A DNA stretch of 64,000 nucleotides, from the NCBI GenBank assembly GCA_044227505.1, contig JBGAWP010000003.1, positions 1 to 64,000 of the forward strand. The letters are read 5' to 3'. The translations under genes and the position numbers were made by a program. Source of the stretch: UBA7236 sp044227505. GTDB lineage: Bacteria > Bacteroidota > Bacteroidia > Chitinophagales > BACL12. Below the pieces are notes generated by a model, which searched no databases, was not told the origin of the DNA, and worked only from the letters and a program-made list of their open reading frames with translations. Positions 9,253 through 18,400 of the stretch are shown here, piece after piece; position 1 is the stretch's first letter, and each line of letters opens with the position of its first letter.

Positions 9253-9274
9253 ACCATGGACTATACTCCATGGT
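9253..9274 (+). promoter_or_regulatory. MerR-type operator/promoter dyad
   Basis: ACCATGGA-CTATAC-TCCATGGT: perfect 8-base arms around six bases, followed directly by TTAACTTTAC. This has the arm length and overall layout of ZntR/CueR-type operators, which lie between the -35 and -10 of the promoter they activate. It lies 28 bases before the ATG of the plus-strand lipoprotein gene and 31 bases from the regulator start. Confidence 0.85.
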
Positions 9275-9301
9275 TTAACTTTACAAAAAAAAGCATTTAT
9301 T

Positions 9302-9835
9302 ATGAAAAAAAATACGAATTCAGCAAGTTTATTTTTAATCCTCATTACAAGTCTTGCCATGGGTGGTTGTCAGGCGATTCAGGATTGTTTTAAAAAGGAT
9401 GACAAGCAAACAGATAAAGCTTTAACTTGTAACTCCTGTGAAGAAGAAAAATGTAGTACTCACGATCACTCACTAAAAAACGATTCGTCGTCTTCAAATT
9501 CTATGGAATCATCATCAACTTTAATTGAAAATGTCTCATCTGACATAGCTTGTAAACTTACAAGTCCAGAGTTACAAAAACGAAAAGAAGTTGTTCTTAA
9601 AAGTCTTCGAGAACAGATGATAGACAAACATGCATTACCCAACGGATATTCATTTAAATTTTCAAAAGAAGATTCAATGTTAGATGAACTTATTGAATTT
9701 ATTAAAACTGAAAGGCAGTGTTGCAGCTTTTTCACTTTTAATTTAATAGTAAATGGGGATCAAAATTTTTCATGGCTGGAGATTACTGGAGGACAAGGTG
9801 TAAAAGAATTTATTGATTTGGAGCTTGAATTATAA
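9302..9835 (+). CDS. Cys-rich lipoprotein, MerR-controlled, with ERQCC domain
   Basis: 177 residues. A lipoprotein signal ends in LAMGGC (C23). Residues 29-55 are Cys/His-rich (CNSCEEEKCSTHDH). After a serine-rich linker comes a compact domain (about 82-177: IACKLTSPELQKRKEVVL, PNGYSFKF, KTERQCCSFFTFNL, WLEITGGQGVKEFI). I have seen this domain type as free-standing hypothetical proteins beside mer/ars-like metal genes in Bacteroidota; its biochemical role is unknown to me. The neighbouring C140-C141 pair is a likely soft-metal ligand. Expression should be induced by the metal sensed by the divergent MerR protein. Role inferred: periplasmic metal capture. Confidence 0.7.
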   Translation: MKKNTNSASLFLILITSLAMGGCQAIQDCFKKDDKQTDKALTCNSCEEEKCSTHDHSLKNDSSSSNSMESSSTLIENVSSDIACKLTSPELQKRKEVVLKSLREQMIDKHALPNGYSFKFSKEDSMLDELIEFIKTERQCCSFFTFNLIVNGDQNFSWLEITGGQGVKEFIDLELEL

Positions 9836-10084
9836 TTTGGGTTTAAGATTATACATTTTCACTACAGGAAATTTATATGGACTCGCGTGACTTTTGAGAT
9901 TGCAACAATTGAACACCACAATATGAATTGGTTCCAAAGGAATAGTTACCTGAATCGACTCACCCTGGAGAATGCGGTATAAGAAAATTTGCAGATTGAT
10001 AAACCAAGACTTTGCAGTAATTTTTTGAAGTGAAAAATTTTGTGAAATTGTGCAAAGGGTGAGATAAAATATTGCAATAAAATT

Positions 10085-10552
10085 TCACTCATTGCATTTA
10101 TTGTTTAACGCCCCTTGTTGCACCCATTGCAAAATGATATCAATGTCTGTTGAGGGTATCGGTTGATTTGGCGGAGGTGGCATAATATGATCAGGGTCAG
10201 TTGAAGTTATGAGTTCAATTAACTCACCTTCATGTGTATTATAAGGAACAATATCTCCGGGGTACATGATCCCTTCGTAGGAACATAATACAAAATCACC
10301 TTGTTGTGATTCAATATCGTGACAACCACTCAAAGCACATCGTGTTAGTAAAATTGGTAATACATGATTTTGAAAATAAATTGAATCTTCGTGGCAAGGA
10401 GTGTTAATATTCTCAACTGTATCTATTTCACCACACGCAATATATGGAGTAGGATCTGGTTCATCAATTGAAAATGGATCGTGTTTACACTTGATCAGTG
10501 TCCCTTCCAAAAGTATACATGCGATAAGTCCTGTTAAAGTTTTTCTTTTCAA
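10085..10552 (-). CDS. Lipoprotein with cytochrome-c-like CX4CH haem motif
   Basis: 155 residues from a TTG at 10552; no ATG would keep the signal sequence. The lipobox is LIKCKHD. RCALSGCHD is a CX4CH variant of the haem-binding motif, followed by GDFVLCSYEGIMYPGDIVPY and HIMPPPPNQPIPSTDIDIILQWVQQGA. That pattern matches the short Planctomycete-type/cytochrome-c-like domain that is widespread in Bacteroidota lipoproteins. PP-rich MPPP and the terminal IxxWxxxGA helix are family hallmarks. It is probably an electron-transfer or small-molecule-binding periplasmic protein. It is not linked in an evident operon. Confidence 0.65.
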   Translation of the reverse strand: MKRKTLTGLIACILLEGTLIKCKHDPFSIDEPDPTPYIACGEIDTVENINTPCHEDSIYFQNHVLPILLTRCALSGCHDIESQQGDFVLCSYEGIMYPGDIVPYNTHEGELIELITSTDPDHIMPPPPNQPIPSTDIDIILQWVQQGALNNKCNE

Positions 10553-10743
10553 AGCCGGATAAATTTTACTTATAGTTAGAATTACTTAAAACGCATTAAA
10601 TTTAAACTATCCGCAATTAGAATCACAATAACGTCTTGCAGACTCGAAATCGGCGGAATTTTTATCACTAATGTTTATATGTAGTATGAAACTATGTCGT
10701 TTACAAACGTTATATTAAGTGCTGCCTTTCTCATTTCTTAAAG

Positions 10744-11373
10744 TTATGCAGGCGTCAATTTTTTGAAACTGCAAAAAATGAAATTCTGAATTGTATCGAA
10801 TGGTGTGTTATGGTCAACAGATATGCATTTTACTTTTTCAAAAAACTTTTTAAGTCGCTCGGTCATTGTTTTTTCAGAATATTGTTTGATTTCTATGCTG
10901 CTGCATTTTTTCGGACCTTGTTCTGAAAATGTGCCAATAACTAAAATACCTGTATGCTTAATACTCTTTTGAATTGTGTCAATGTATTTCGTAATTTCTT
11001 GTTCCTGTGTCAAGAAATGAAATGCTGCTCTGTCGTGCCAGAAGTCATATTGTTCGGTCGGATTAAAGGTCGCTGCGTCTGCAACAATCCATTTTACTTT
11101 TGTCGCACGCTCGCCAAGACGCTTCTTTGCTCTGTCAAGTGCGGCGGCTGAAATGTCAAGAACTGTTATGTCTGTGTACCCCAAGTCAAGTAAATGGTCA
11201 ACTAAAAAACTGTCCCCACCACCGATATCTATTATTTTTGCACTTGTTGGAATGTTGAAGTGTTTTAAAAAGTCCAACGAAGTTGTCGGGGTTGGTTGAT
11301 ACCAGCTTACGTCTTTCAGGTCTTTTGTTTGATAGATGTTTTCCCAATGTTTTTTTCTGTCTAAAAATTCCAT
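10744..11373 (-). CDS. Class I SAM-dependent methyltransferase
   Basis: 209 residues with a complete Rossmann methyltransferase core. Motif I is KIIDIGGGDSFLVDHL, followed by the acidic end of strand 2 in ITVLDISAAALDRAKKRL and motif II in VKWIVADAATFNP. The opening WENIYQTKDLKDVSWYQPTP is typical of a branch of small-molecule methyltransferases annotated only as class I SAM MT; the substrate is unknown. It stands alone between the cytochrome-like lipoprotein and the ATPase. Its base usage looks somewhat less AT-rich than its neighbours, a weak hint of different ancestry. Confidence 0.85.
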   Translation of the reverse strand: MEFLDRKKHWENIYQTKDLKDVSWYQPTPTTSLDFLKHFNIPTSAKIIDIGGGDSFLVDHLLDLGYTDITVLDISAAALDRAKKRLGERATKVKWIVADAATFNPTEQYDFWHDRAAFHFLTQEQEITKYIDTIQKSIKHTGILVIGTFSEQGPKKCSSIEIKQYSEKTMTERLKKFFEKVKCISVDHNTPFDTIQNFIFCSFKKLTPA

Positions 11374-11478
11374 ATTTTATTATCTGTTTATCTTTGCACT
11401 GTTAATTCGATAAAATTGCAAATAAGGTAAATCTTAGATGCATTCAACTACAAAACAAATATAATTAAATTCGGAATA

Positions 11479-13362
11479 TTATTTATAATTCATAAGGTTT
11501 AAACTGGTCATAATAACAACCAAAGTAACACCAACATCAGCTGTAATAGCCATGGCGAGATTACTAAAACCGAGAAATGTCAAAACTATAAAAATAAATT
11601 TAACTAAAATAGCTGCTACAGTATTTATGCGTATACGATTTAAGGTTTTTTTACCGAGACGTATTAAGAATGGTATTTTAGATAAATTATCATTCATCAA
11701 TGCAATATTCGCAGTTTCAATAGCAGTATCACTTCCGGCTGCTCCCATAGCAATACTGACAGTAGCAAGAGCAAGAGCAGGAGCATCATTAATTCCATCC
11801 CCAACCATTGCAACATAAGTATATTCTGATAAGAGATCTTTTATTTTGGCGGCTTTATTTTCAGGCAACATATTTCCAAATACGTGCATAATATTTACAT
11901 GCATTGCCACATATTTAGCGGCCTTTTCATTGTCGCCGGTCAACATTACGGGTGTAATTCCCAATTCAATTAAATCCTGAATTGCAACTTTACTATCCTC
12001 TTTAATTTCATCAGTTAAACCAATTATTCCGGCAACACCATCTCCAAAACTGACTACCACACTTGTTTTACCTTCATTGGATAATCGTTCCACTATTTGT
12101 TCTGTTTCTTTTGTTACGGTTTGACTTTCTTTAATGAAATCCAATTTTCCAATAAAAATGTGTTCATCTTCGCAAACCAAACACTCTGCAACCAAACCTT
12201 TACCCATTTCGCTTTTAAAATTTTTAACCGCATGCGGTGTAAATCCTTCGGCAATACTTGCATCAACTATAGCCTGTGCAAGAGGATGTTCTGAAAACAT
12301 TTCAGCACCCGCGGCACAAGCTAGCAATTCTTCTTTATCCTTAACATTTAATGGAATAATATCAGACACCACGGGTTTACCATGCGTAATAGTACGTGTT
12401 TTATCCAAGGCAATTGCCTTAATTTTTGAAATAGCCTCAAGATATTTACCCCCTTTAACTAAAATACCTTTTGCCGAAGCATTGCCAATGGATGCATAAA
12501 ATGCAACCGGTGTTGATATAACCAAAGCGCAAGGACAAGCTATTACTAGTAAAGAAATGCTCTGATTAAGCCACTTGTCCAAAGGCTCATCTAAAATAAA
12601 AACCGGAATAACGAATAAAAGCGCAGCCAATAAAATAATTGCGGGTGTATAAATTTTACTGAATTTCTGTATAAATTTTTGAGTATCCGATTTGTTAGCC
12701 TGTGCTTGAAAAGTAAGCTGAATTATTTTAGAGAAAGTGGTATCTGCAGAAATTTTTGTTGTTTCCATTTCAATATATCCGAATTTATTTAAAGTGCCTG
12801 CAAATACTATATCTCCTTTATGTTTGTCTTTCGGTATTGGTTCGCCGGTAATAGTTGCCTCATCAACTGATGTAGAACCTTCTGTTATACGTCCATCCAT
12901 AGGAATATAACTTCCTGGTTTAACCTGAATTATTGTTCCAATCGATATTTGATCAATCAGTAATTCTTCACCGCTACTTTTAATTGTTGCTGTTCTCGGT
13001 GTTTTTGAAACCAACTCATCTAATGCTGATTTGCTATTTTCGATTCCAATATCCTCAAGACGTTCACCCAATACATATAAAACTATTACTACAGCAGCTT
13101 CGGGATATTCACCCAAATAAAATGCACCGACCGCTGCTATAATCATTAAAAGGTTTATACTACTGAAATTTAATTTCACAAGCGCCTTTAGTCCACTCCA
13201 CAAAACTTTATATCCAATACTGATAATAAAAGCTGCAAAAATGAATGGAGCAAACGGCATAGGAATATTAACCCCAGTTAGGGATAAAATCTCCAGCACT
13301 ACTACTAAGGCAACAGCGAACAATAAAAAAATAAATTTTTTATCCTGAATTGGCAATTTCAT
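11479..13362 (-). CDS. P1B-type heavy-metal ATPase, CPC type (ZntA/CadA-like), with DKTRT phosphorylation motif
   Basis: 627 residues, without N-terminal HMA domains. CPC at 276-278 (LLVIACPCALVIS) marks a P1B pump. The actuator TGEPIPK (172-178) and the hinge VGDGINDAPALA are intact. The phosphorylation site reads LDKTRTITHGKP: D320 is present but glycine of the near-universal DKTGT is arginine. The ATP-site HP motif is present (MFSEHPLAQAI). The family exports Zn/Cd/Pb/Co from cytoplasm to periplasm. The CzcA-type RND pump just upstream in the same orientation fits a zinc/cadmium/cobalt pathway, with this ATPase feeding the periplasmic pump. Confidence 0.88.
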   Translation of the reverse strand: MKLPIQDKKFIFLLFAVALVVVLEILSLTGVNIPMPFAPFIFAAFIISIGYKVLWSGLKALVKLNFSSINLLMIIAAVGAFYLGEYPEAAVVIVLYVLGERLEDIGIENSKSALDELVSKTPRTATIKSSGEELLIDQISIGTIIQVKPGSYIPMDGRITEGSTSVDEATITGEPIPKDKHKGDIVFAGTLNKFGYIEMETTKISADTTFSKIIQLTFQAQANKSDTQKFIQKFSKIYTPAIILLAALLFVIPVFILDEPLDKWLNQSISLLVIACPCALVISTPVAFYASIGNASAKGILVKGGKYLEAISKIKAIALDKTRTITHGKPVVSDIIPLNVKDKEELLACAAGAEMFSEHPLAQAIVDASIAEGFTPHAVKNFKSEMGKGLVAECLVCEDEHIFIGKLDFIKESQTVTKETEQIVERLSNEGKTSVVVSFGDGVAGIIGLTDEIKEDSKVAIQDLIELGITPVMLTGDNEKAAKYVAMHVNIMHVFGNMLPENKAAKIKDLLSEYTYVAMVGDGINDAPALALATVSIAMGAAGSDTAIETANIALMNDNLSKIPFLIRLGKKTLNRIRINTVAAILVKFIFIVLTFLGFSNLAMAITADVGVTLVVIMTSLNLMNYK

Positions 13363-13480
13363 ATTGATATTTATTAATTAATAATACAAATGGCGGGTGT
13401 GAACCCTGCCCTCAATAACCCGGTTTTGGCAAAGAGGTCAAGAGAACAGAGTTTCACCCATATATTAGTCAAAAGTTTTA

Positions 13481-14026
13481 TTATTTGGTTACTCCTATTA
13501 AAATCAATTCATTAAAAATAATATTTATATTGCCATTTACTTTATTAACTTCTGCATTATTATAATATTTAGCAATATCTAAATTTATAGTTGCTGACAA
13601 GTTACAACTTGCAGGTCCTGAAAGTAAATGCGTAATAATTACATTAAAGAATAATGGTATTGAGCTATTCCCATAATTCAAATTTCCTTCAATTGTAGCA
13701 TTTATCGGAGGATGATCCTCCGTAGCGTCATAATCACTAACAATTTTTCCATTAAATAATATATCACCTGAAAGTGAATTTGCTATTAGAGAATCAATTT
13801 GATAATCATTACTGACAAGTGATTTTACCGGTAATGAAAAAGTTACACTATTAGTTAAATAATCGAATATAAAATACAATTGATTACTTTCAACTATTAC
13901 CAAACTGTCATTATAAATTCCTGAAATTATTATTGGACCGTTAGTTAGTCTATAATAATTCTGTGTTATTGAAACTCTACAGCTCAATAATATACTTAGA
14001 ATAACAAATGTATATTTCATCTTCAT
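13481..14026 (-). CDS. Secreted protein, possibly YceI-like
   Basis: 181 residues with a signal peptide (MKMKYTFVILSILLSCRVSI). It is all-beta in appearance. The order of segments (FDYLTNSVTFSLPVKSL, then an ID...LSGDILFNGKI segment, then DHPPINATIEGNL) recalls YceI-like lipocalin-fold periplasmic proteins, but the resemblance is distant. It lies 12 bases downstream of the czcB-type adaptor and 118 bases before the ATPase, so it probably belongs to the efflux operon. Function unknown. Confidence 0.55.
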   Translation of the reverse strand: MKMKYTFVILSILLSCRVSITQNYYRLTNGPIIISGIYNDSLVIVESNQLYFIFDYLTNSVTFSLPVKSLVSNDYQIDSLIANSLSGDILFNGKIVSDYDATEDHPPINATIEGNLNYGNSSIPLFFNVIITHLLSGPASCNLSATINLDIAKYYNNAEVNKVNGNINIIFNELILIGVTK

Positions 14027-14038
14027 AAATGATTCGCA

Positions 14039-15391
14039 TTAATGTGCATGTGCTTCACCCTCATTATTTAAAGAGCCTAATAAATAAAAGGCCCCATTTA
14101 TAACAATTTTTCCACCTTCCGTATAATCACCTAGTGGTGTAATTTCTGTGTAACCCCCTTCGGTTACTCCGCGCTTTACAGGGATTTTCTCAAAAACATA
14201 TTTATCTCCAGGTTTCATTTCCATTGCCTTCTTCAAGGTCGGGGAATCCTGGTGATTATCTCCCTCAACATGTGCATGCTCTTGTTCCCCTTCACTAGTT
14301 TCGTTGTGGCCATGGTCGTCGCCTTCGTGTGCATGTTCATCTCCTTCATTGAGTTCCATTTGATGCTCAATTGACCATATAAATATGTAATCTCTTCCTG
14401 CTTCACTTACGATAGCATTTGTTGGGATTGCGTTTGTAGTAGTATTTTCAATTTCAATATTTGCAGATACATTCATACCTTCAATTAATCCAACTTTATC
14501 TCCAGTAATTACTGCGTGAATTGGTATAGACTTTGTCTCATTCTCAAACGCACTACCAATAGCAAAAATGGTTGCACTATAACTTTTTCCCGGCAAATTG
14601 GTCAATGTAAAATTTACCTTTTGATCAACTTTTATTTTCATTAAATCTTGTTCAAAAACAAAGAGGTCTAAATGTAATTGTGAATTATCAACAACATCCA
14701 TTATGGTGCGGCCCATTTCTACTGAACTCCCGATATTTACATCAATATGACTTACGTAACCATTTACAGGACTAACAATTGAAATTAAAGATGTCAGTTT
14801 ATCTGCATCTAAGTTATCAGCAACTACACCACTAATTGCCAATTGTTGTTTTAATGAATTTACTTTAGCTTTTAGCACATTAAAGTTGGCTTGAGCTTGT
14901 TGCAAATTCTTTACGGCAGAAACATTGTTGTTGCTTAAATCTTTTTGGCGATTTAATTCCTGTTCCGCAAAAAGTAAATCTGATTTTGAGGTCAAATACA
15001 TTTCCTGCATGCCTATAAAATCTTTATTTATAATGGTAACCAGTGTTTTACCTTTGGATACGTAATCTCCCTCCTTTACAAATATCTGTTGAATAATTCC
15101 ACCAAATAAAGCTGTGATATCGGCTTTATTTTGAGGCGGAACCTTTAAATAACCAGTCGACATTAATGTACCAGTCAAATTTCTTTTTTCCATTTGACCT
15201 AATTTAATGTCAATCGATTTAAATTGATCTAGAGTTAAAATGGCTAATTTACCATCATGTTCCCCGCCATGTTCATCTTCCCCTTCTTCATGTGCACCAT
15301 GATCGTCTTCACTACTTTTAACCTTGCCGCAAGAGGATACAAATAATATAACAAAAAACGAAAAGGCGAAATACAAAATACTTTTTTTCAT
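14039..15391 (-). CDS. RND periplasmic adaptor lipoprotein (CzcB/CusB-like), His-rich
   Basis: 450 residues from ATG 15391; upstream in-frame codons would bury the lipoprotein signal and overlap the pump gene. Lipobox FVSSCGK (C21) is followed by a His/Asp/Glu tract (DDHGAHEEGEDEHGGEHDG). The barrel-sandwich/hairpin adaptor core follows (AILTLDQFKSIDIKLGQ; long coiled hairpin around QQAQANFNVLKAKVNSLKQQ). A second His-rich loop lies near residues 360-395 (DEHAHEGDDHGHNE). The two His tracts fit capture of zinc or similar ions. It is the membrane-fusion partner of the fused pump immediately upstream (10-base gap). Confidence 0.9.
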   Translation of the reverse strand: MKKSILYFAFSFFVILFVSSCGKVKSSEDDHGAHEEGEDEHGGEHDGKLAILTLDQFKSIDIKLGQMEKRNLTGTLMSTGYLKVPPQNKADITALFGGIIQQIFVKEGDYVSKGKTLVTIINKDFIGMQEMYLTSKSDLLFAEQELNRQKDLSNNNVSAVKNLQQAQANFNVLKAKVNSLKQQLAISGVVADNLDADKLTSLISIVSPVNGYVSHIDVNIGSSVEMGRTIMDVVDNSQLHLDLFVFEQDLMKIKVDQKVNFTLTNLPGKSYSATIFAIGSAFENETKSIPIHAVITGDKVGLIEGMNVSANIEIENTTTNAIPTNAIVSEAGRDYIFIWSIEHQMELNEGDEHAHEGDDHGHNETSEGEQEHAHVEGDNHQDSPTLKKAMEMKPGDKYVFEKIPVKRGVTEGGYTEITPLGDYTEGGKIVINGAFYLLGSLNNEGEAHAH

Positions 15392-15401
15392 AAAAATAAA
15401 T

Positions 15402-18400
15402 TTATTTGTTGACAAAATAATTGATGTTAATAATTGTTTGATTAAGGTCTGCTTTAGCTTGCAAATAGTTATATTGAATGTCAAAATTCTGCTGATTTGC
15501 AAACATTAACTCGAAGTAACCTATTTCACCGGCTGCGTACATTGCGTTGGATGAAATTAAAATTTCTTCTGCCTGCTTTAATCCCGACAATTCAAAGTAT
15601 TGAACTGAGGCATTTGACATTTCGTATTGCTGAAACAGTTGTGAAAAAGCAGCTACAAACTGACTACTTTCATTTTCATAATTAATTTGAGCTATTTGTT
15701 TTTGCGTTTCGGCTGCTTTTATTTGAGCAGAAAAACTCCAAAAAGCTAACGGGATTCCAATTCCAATACTATAACCTTTATAACCCGGATCAATTCCAAA
15801 TAAATTTTGATTGAAATATCTAAAACTAAAATCAGGCAAAAGGTTTTGTTTAGCTAAATTTTTCTGAAAGGATGCTAATTCAATTTGTTGTTGGTAGTAA
15901 GCCAAAAATGGATGGTTTAAATTTACAAGGGTTTTGTCTAAAGCCATTTGGCCGATCTTAGAAACATCCGGAAAAACAAAATAATCAACACGCATTAATT
16001 GTTGCAATTTGGATTGGGCAATAATAATTTCACGATTTGAGTTATTCAAATTGAGACTAATTTCTTTGCGTTTAGCCTCAGCTGAAATTTTTTCCAAATA
16101 ATTGCTTTCACCTGCCTCGAATTTGGCTTTTGCTGCCGCCTCATAGTTTGAAAATAAACTATCTTGTTTTTGGAAAAGCTCTTTTTTGCTTAAACTGAAA
16201 ATTAATTCATAGTAAGTGCTTTTTATTTCCTTTAATAAATCTGTTTGCGTAAGCGCCAATATAGTTTCACTAATAACAATATTTTGATTATTGATTTTGT
16301 TTTTAGCAATATAGGTTGTTGGAAATTCTACACTTTGATTTATCCCGATTTTAAGAATTCCCTCACTATTATTTTCAAGTAAATCTTCATTTTCAAAAAA
16401 CAATTCTGTTTTTGGCAAATTGAAACTTGTTTTTTTCAATTGAACATTTTTTTGAATTTCCAACTCAGCAGTTTTTAATTGCAGGTTATTTCTTAATGCA
16501 ATATTTATTACCGAATCGAGGGGCATTTGTTCTATATTTTGTGCAGTTACTTTTTCCGATAAAAGAAATGCGTTTACACACAAAAATGTTATAATTGCCA
16601 CAGGTGATATTTTTCGTTTTATTTTTCGATTAAATAAAAGGTAAAGCGCGGGTAAAACAATGAGCGTAAGAGCAGTAGCTGAAATTAGCCCACCTATTAC
16701 AACAGTTGCAAGTGGTCTTTGAACTTCAGCACCGGCTCCATGCGATAGCGCCATTGGCAGAAATCCCAACGATGCAACACTTGCAGTCATTAATACCGGA
16801 CGTAATCGAATCATCGTTCCTTTCCTTACTCTTTCATAGATATCGTAAACACCTTCTTTTGCCAATTGATTAAATGTACTTATTAATACAATTCCATTTA
16901 AAACAGCTACTCCAAATAATGCAATAAATCCGATGCCGGCTGAAATACTGAATGGCATATCTCTCATCCATAAGGCAACAACACCTCCAATTGCAGATAA
17001 TGGAATTGCTGAAAAAATTAACAAGGCTTGTTTCATCGAGCTGAATGTAAAGTATAATAAAACTAAAATCATCAATAAGGCCACAGGAACAGCTATTGTT
17101 AATCGTGCAGTTGCTTCTTTTAAATTTTCAAATTGTCCTCCGTAAGTAACATAATACCCGATAGGCAATTTAACATCTGCCTCAATTTTTTTCTGCATGT
17201 CTTCCACAACACTTTGCACATCGCGGTCTTTCACATTTAACCCAACAACAATTCTTCGTTTCCCATCTTCTCTGCTTATTTGTGCCGGTCCAAGTTTAAA
17301 GTTTACCTCTGCAACTTGTTGTAGTGGAATTTGACCTCCGTTTGGTAAGGGAACAAACAAAGCTTCTACGTCTGTAATATCTTTCCTGTAAGTAGAATCT
17401 AAACGAACAACCATGTCATACCTCCTTTCATTTTCAAAAACAATTCCAGCAGGCTCTCCGGCAAAAGCCGTTTTAATAATTTTATTTACATCAGAAACAT
17501 TAACTCCATATTGAGCCAGTCGATTTCTGTCATAAGTAATACTAATCTGAGGAAGTCCAGAAACTTTTTCCACTTGGGGTGAACCTGCGCCCTCAACGGA
17601 TGCAATTTCTGCTGCAATTAAATTTGCATATTGCAGAAGTGTATCAAGGTTTTCACCAAATAATTTAACGGCAATATCTTGCCTAACACCTGTCATTAAT
17701 TCATTAAATCGCATTTGAATTGGTTGATTACTTTCAAAGAATACCCCTGGAATTTTCTGCAATTCTTTCATCATTGTATCTGCAAGTTCCCAATAATTAT
17801 CTGTGGTAACCCATTCACTTTTATCCTTTAAAATTACCATCATATCCGTTGCTTCGGGTGGCATAGGGTCAGTAGGAACTTCGGCACTTCCTGACTTTGC
17901 AATTACTTGTTTTACCTCCGGAAACTGAAGCAGCACTTTTTCCACTCTCGCATTATTTTTTACACTTTCAGAAAGTGAACTTCCTTGAGGTAATATAGAG
18001 TGAAACGCAAAATCTCCTTCCTCTAAAGTTGGAATAAATTCACCTCCTAATGTATTATACAACATTACTGGACCTATAAATAATGCCAATGAAACGGCAA
18101 CAACTCCAATTTTGAATTTTATGGCAAACTCAATTACAGGTTTATAAGCCCTTTGAATTGCCTTCATCATTTTATCTGAAATATTTTCTTTATGTTCAGT
18201 TTTTCTTGATAGAAATAATGCACTCATCATTGGAACATAAGTAAGTGATAGAATTAAAGCACCGATTATTGCAAACCCAACTGTTTGTGCCATGGGCCCG
18301 AACATTTTGCCCTCAATACCTCTTAATGCCAATATTGGAAGGTAAACGATAAGTATAATAAACTGACCAAATGTAGCAGAGTTCATCATTTTACTTGCAC

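Noticed and set aside
13363..13480. tRNA-like pieces (GAACCCTGCC, GGTCAAGAG)
   Set aside because: No cloverleaf with acceptor and anticodon stems could be built on either strand.
15392..15502. N-terminal extension of the CzcB-like adaptor
   Set aside because: It overlaps the pump gene and would put 37 residues before a good lipoprotein signal.
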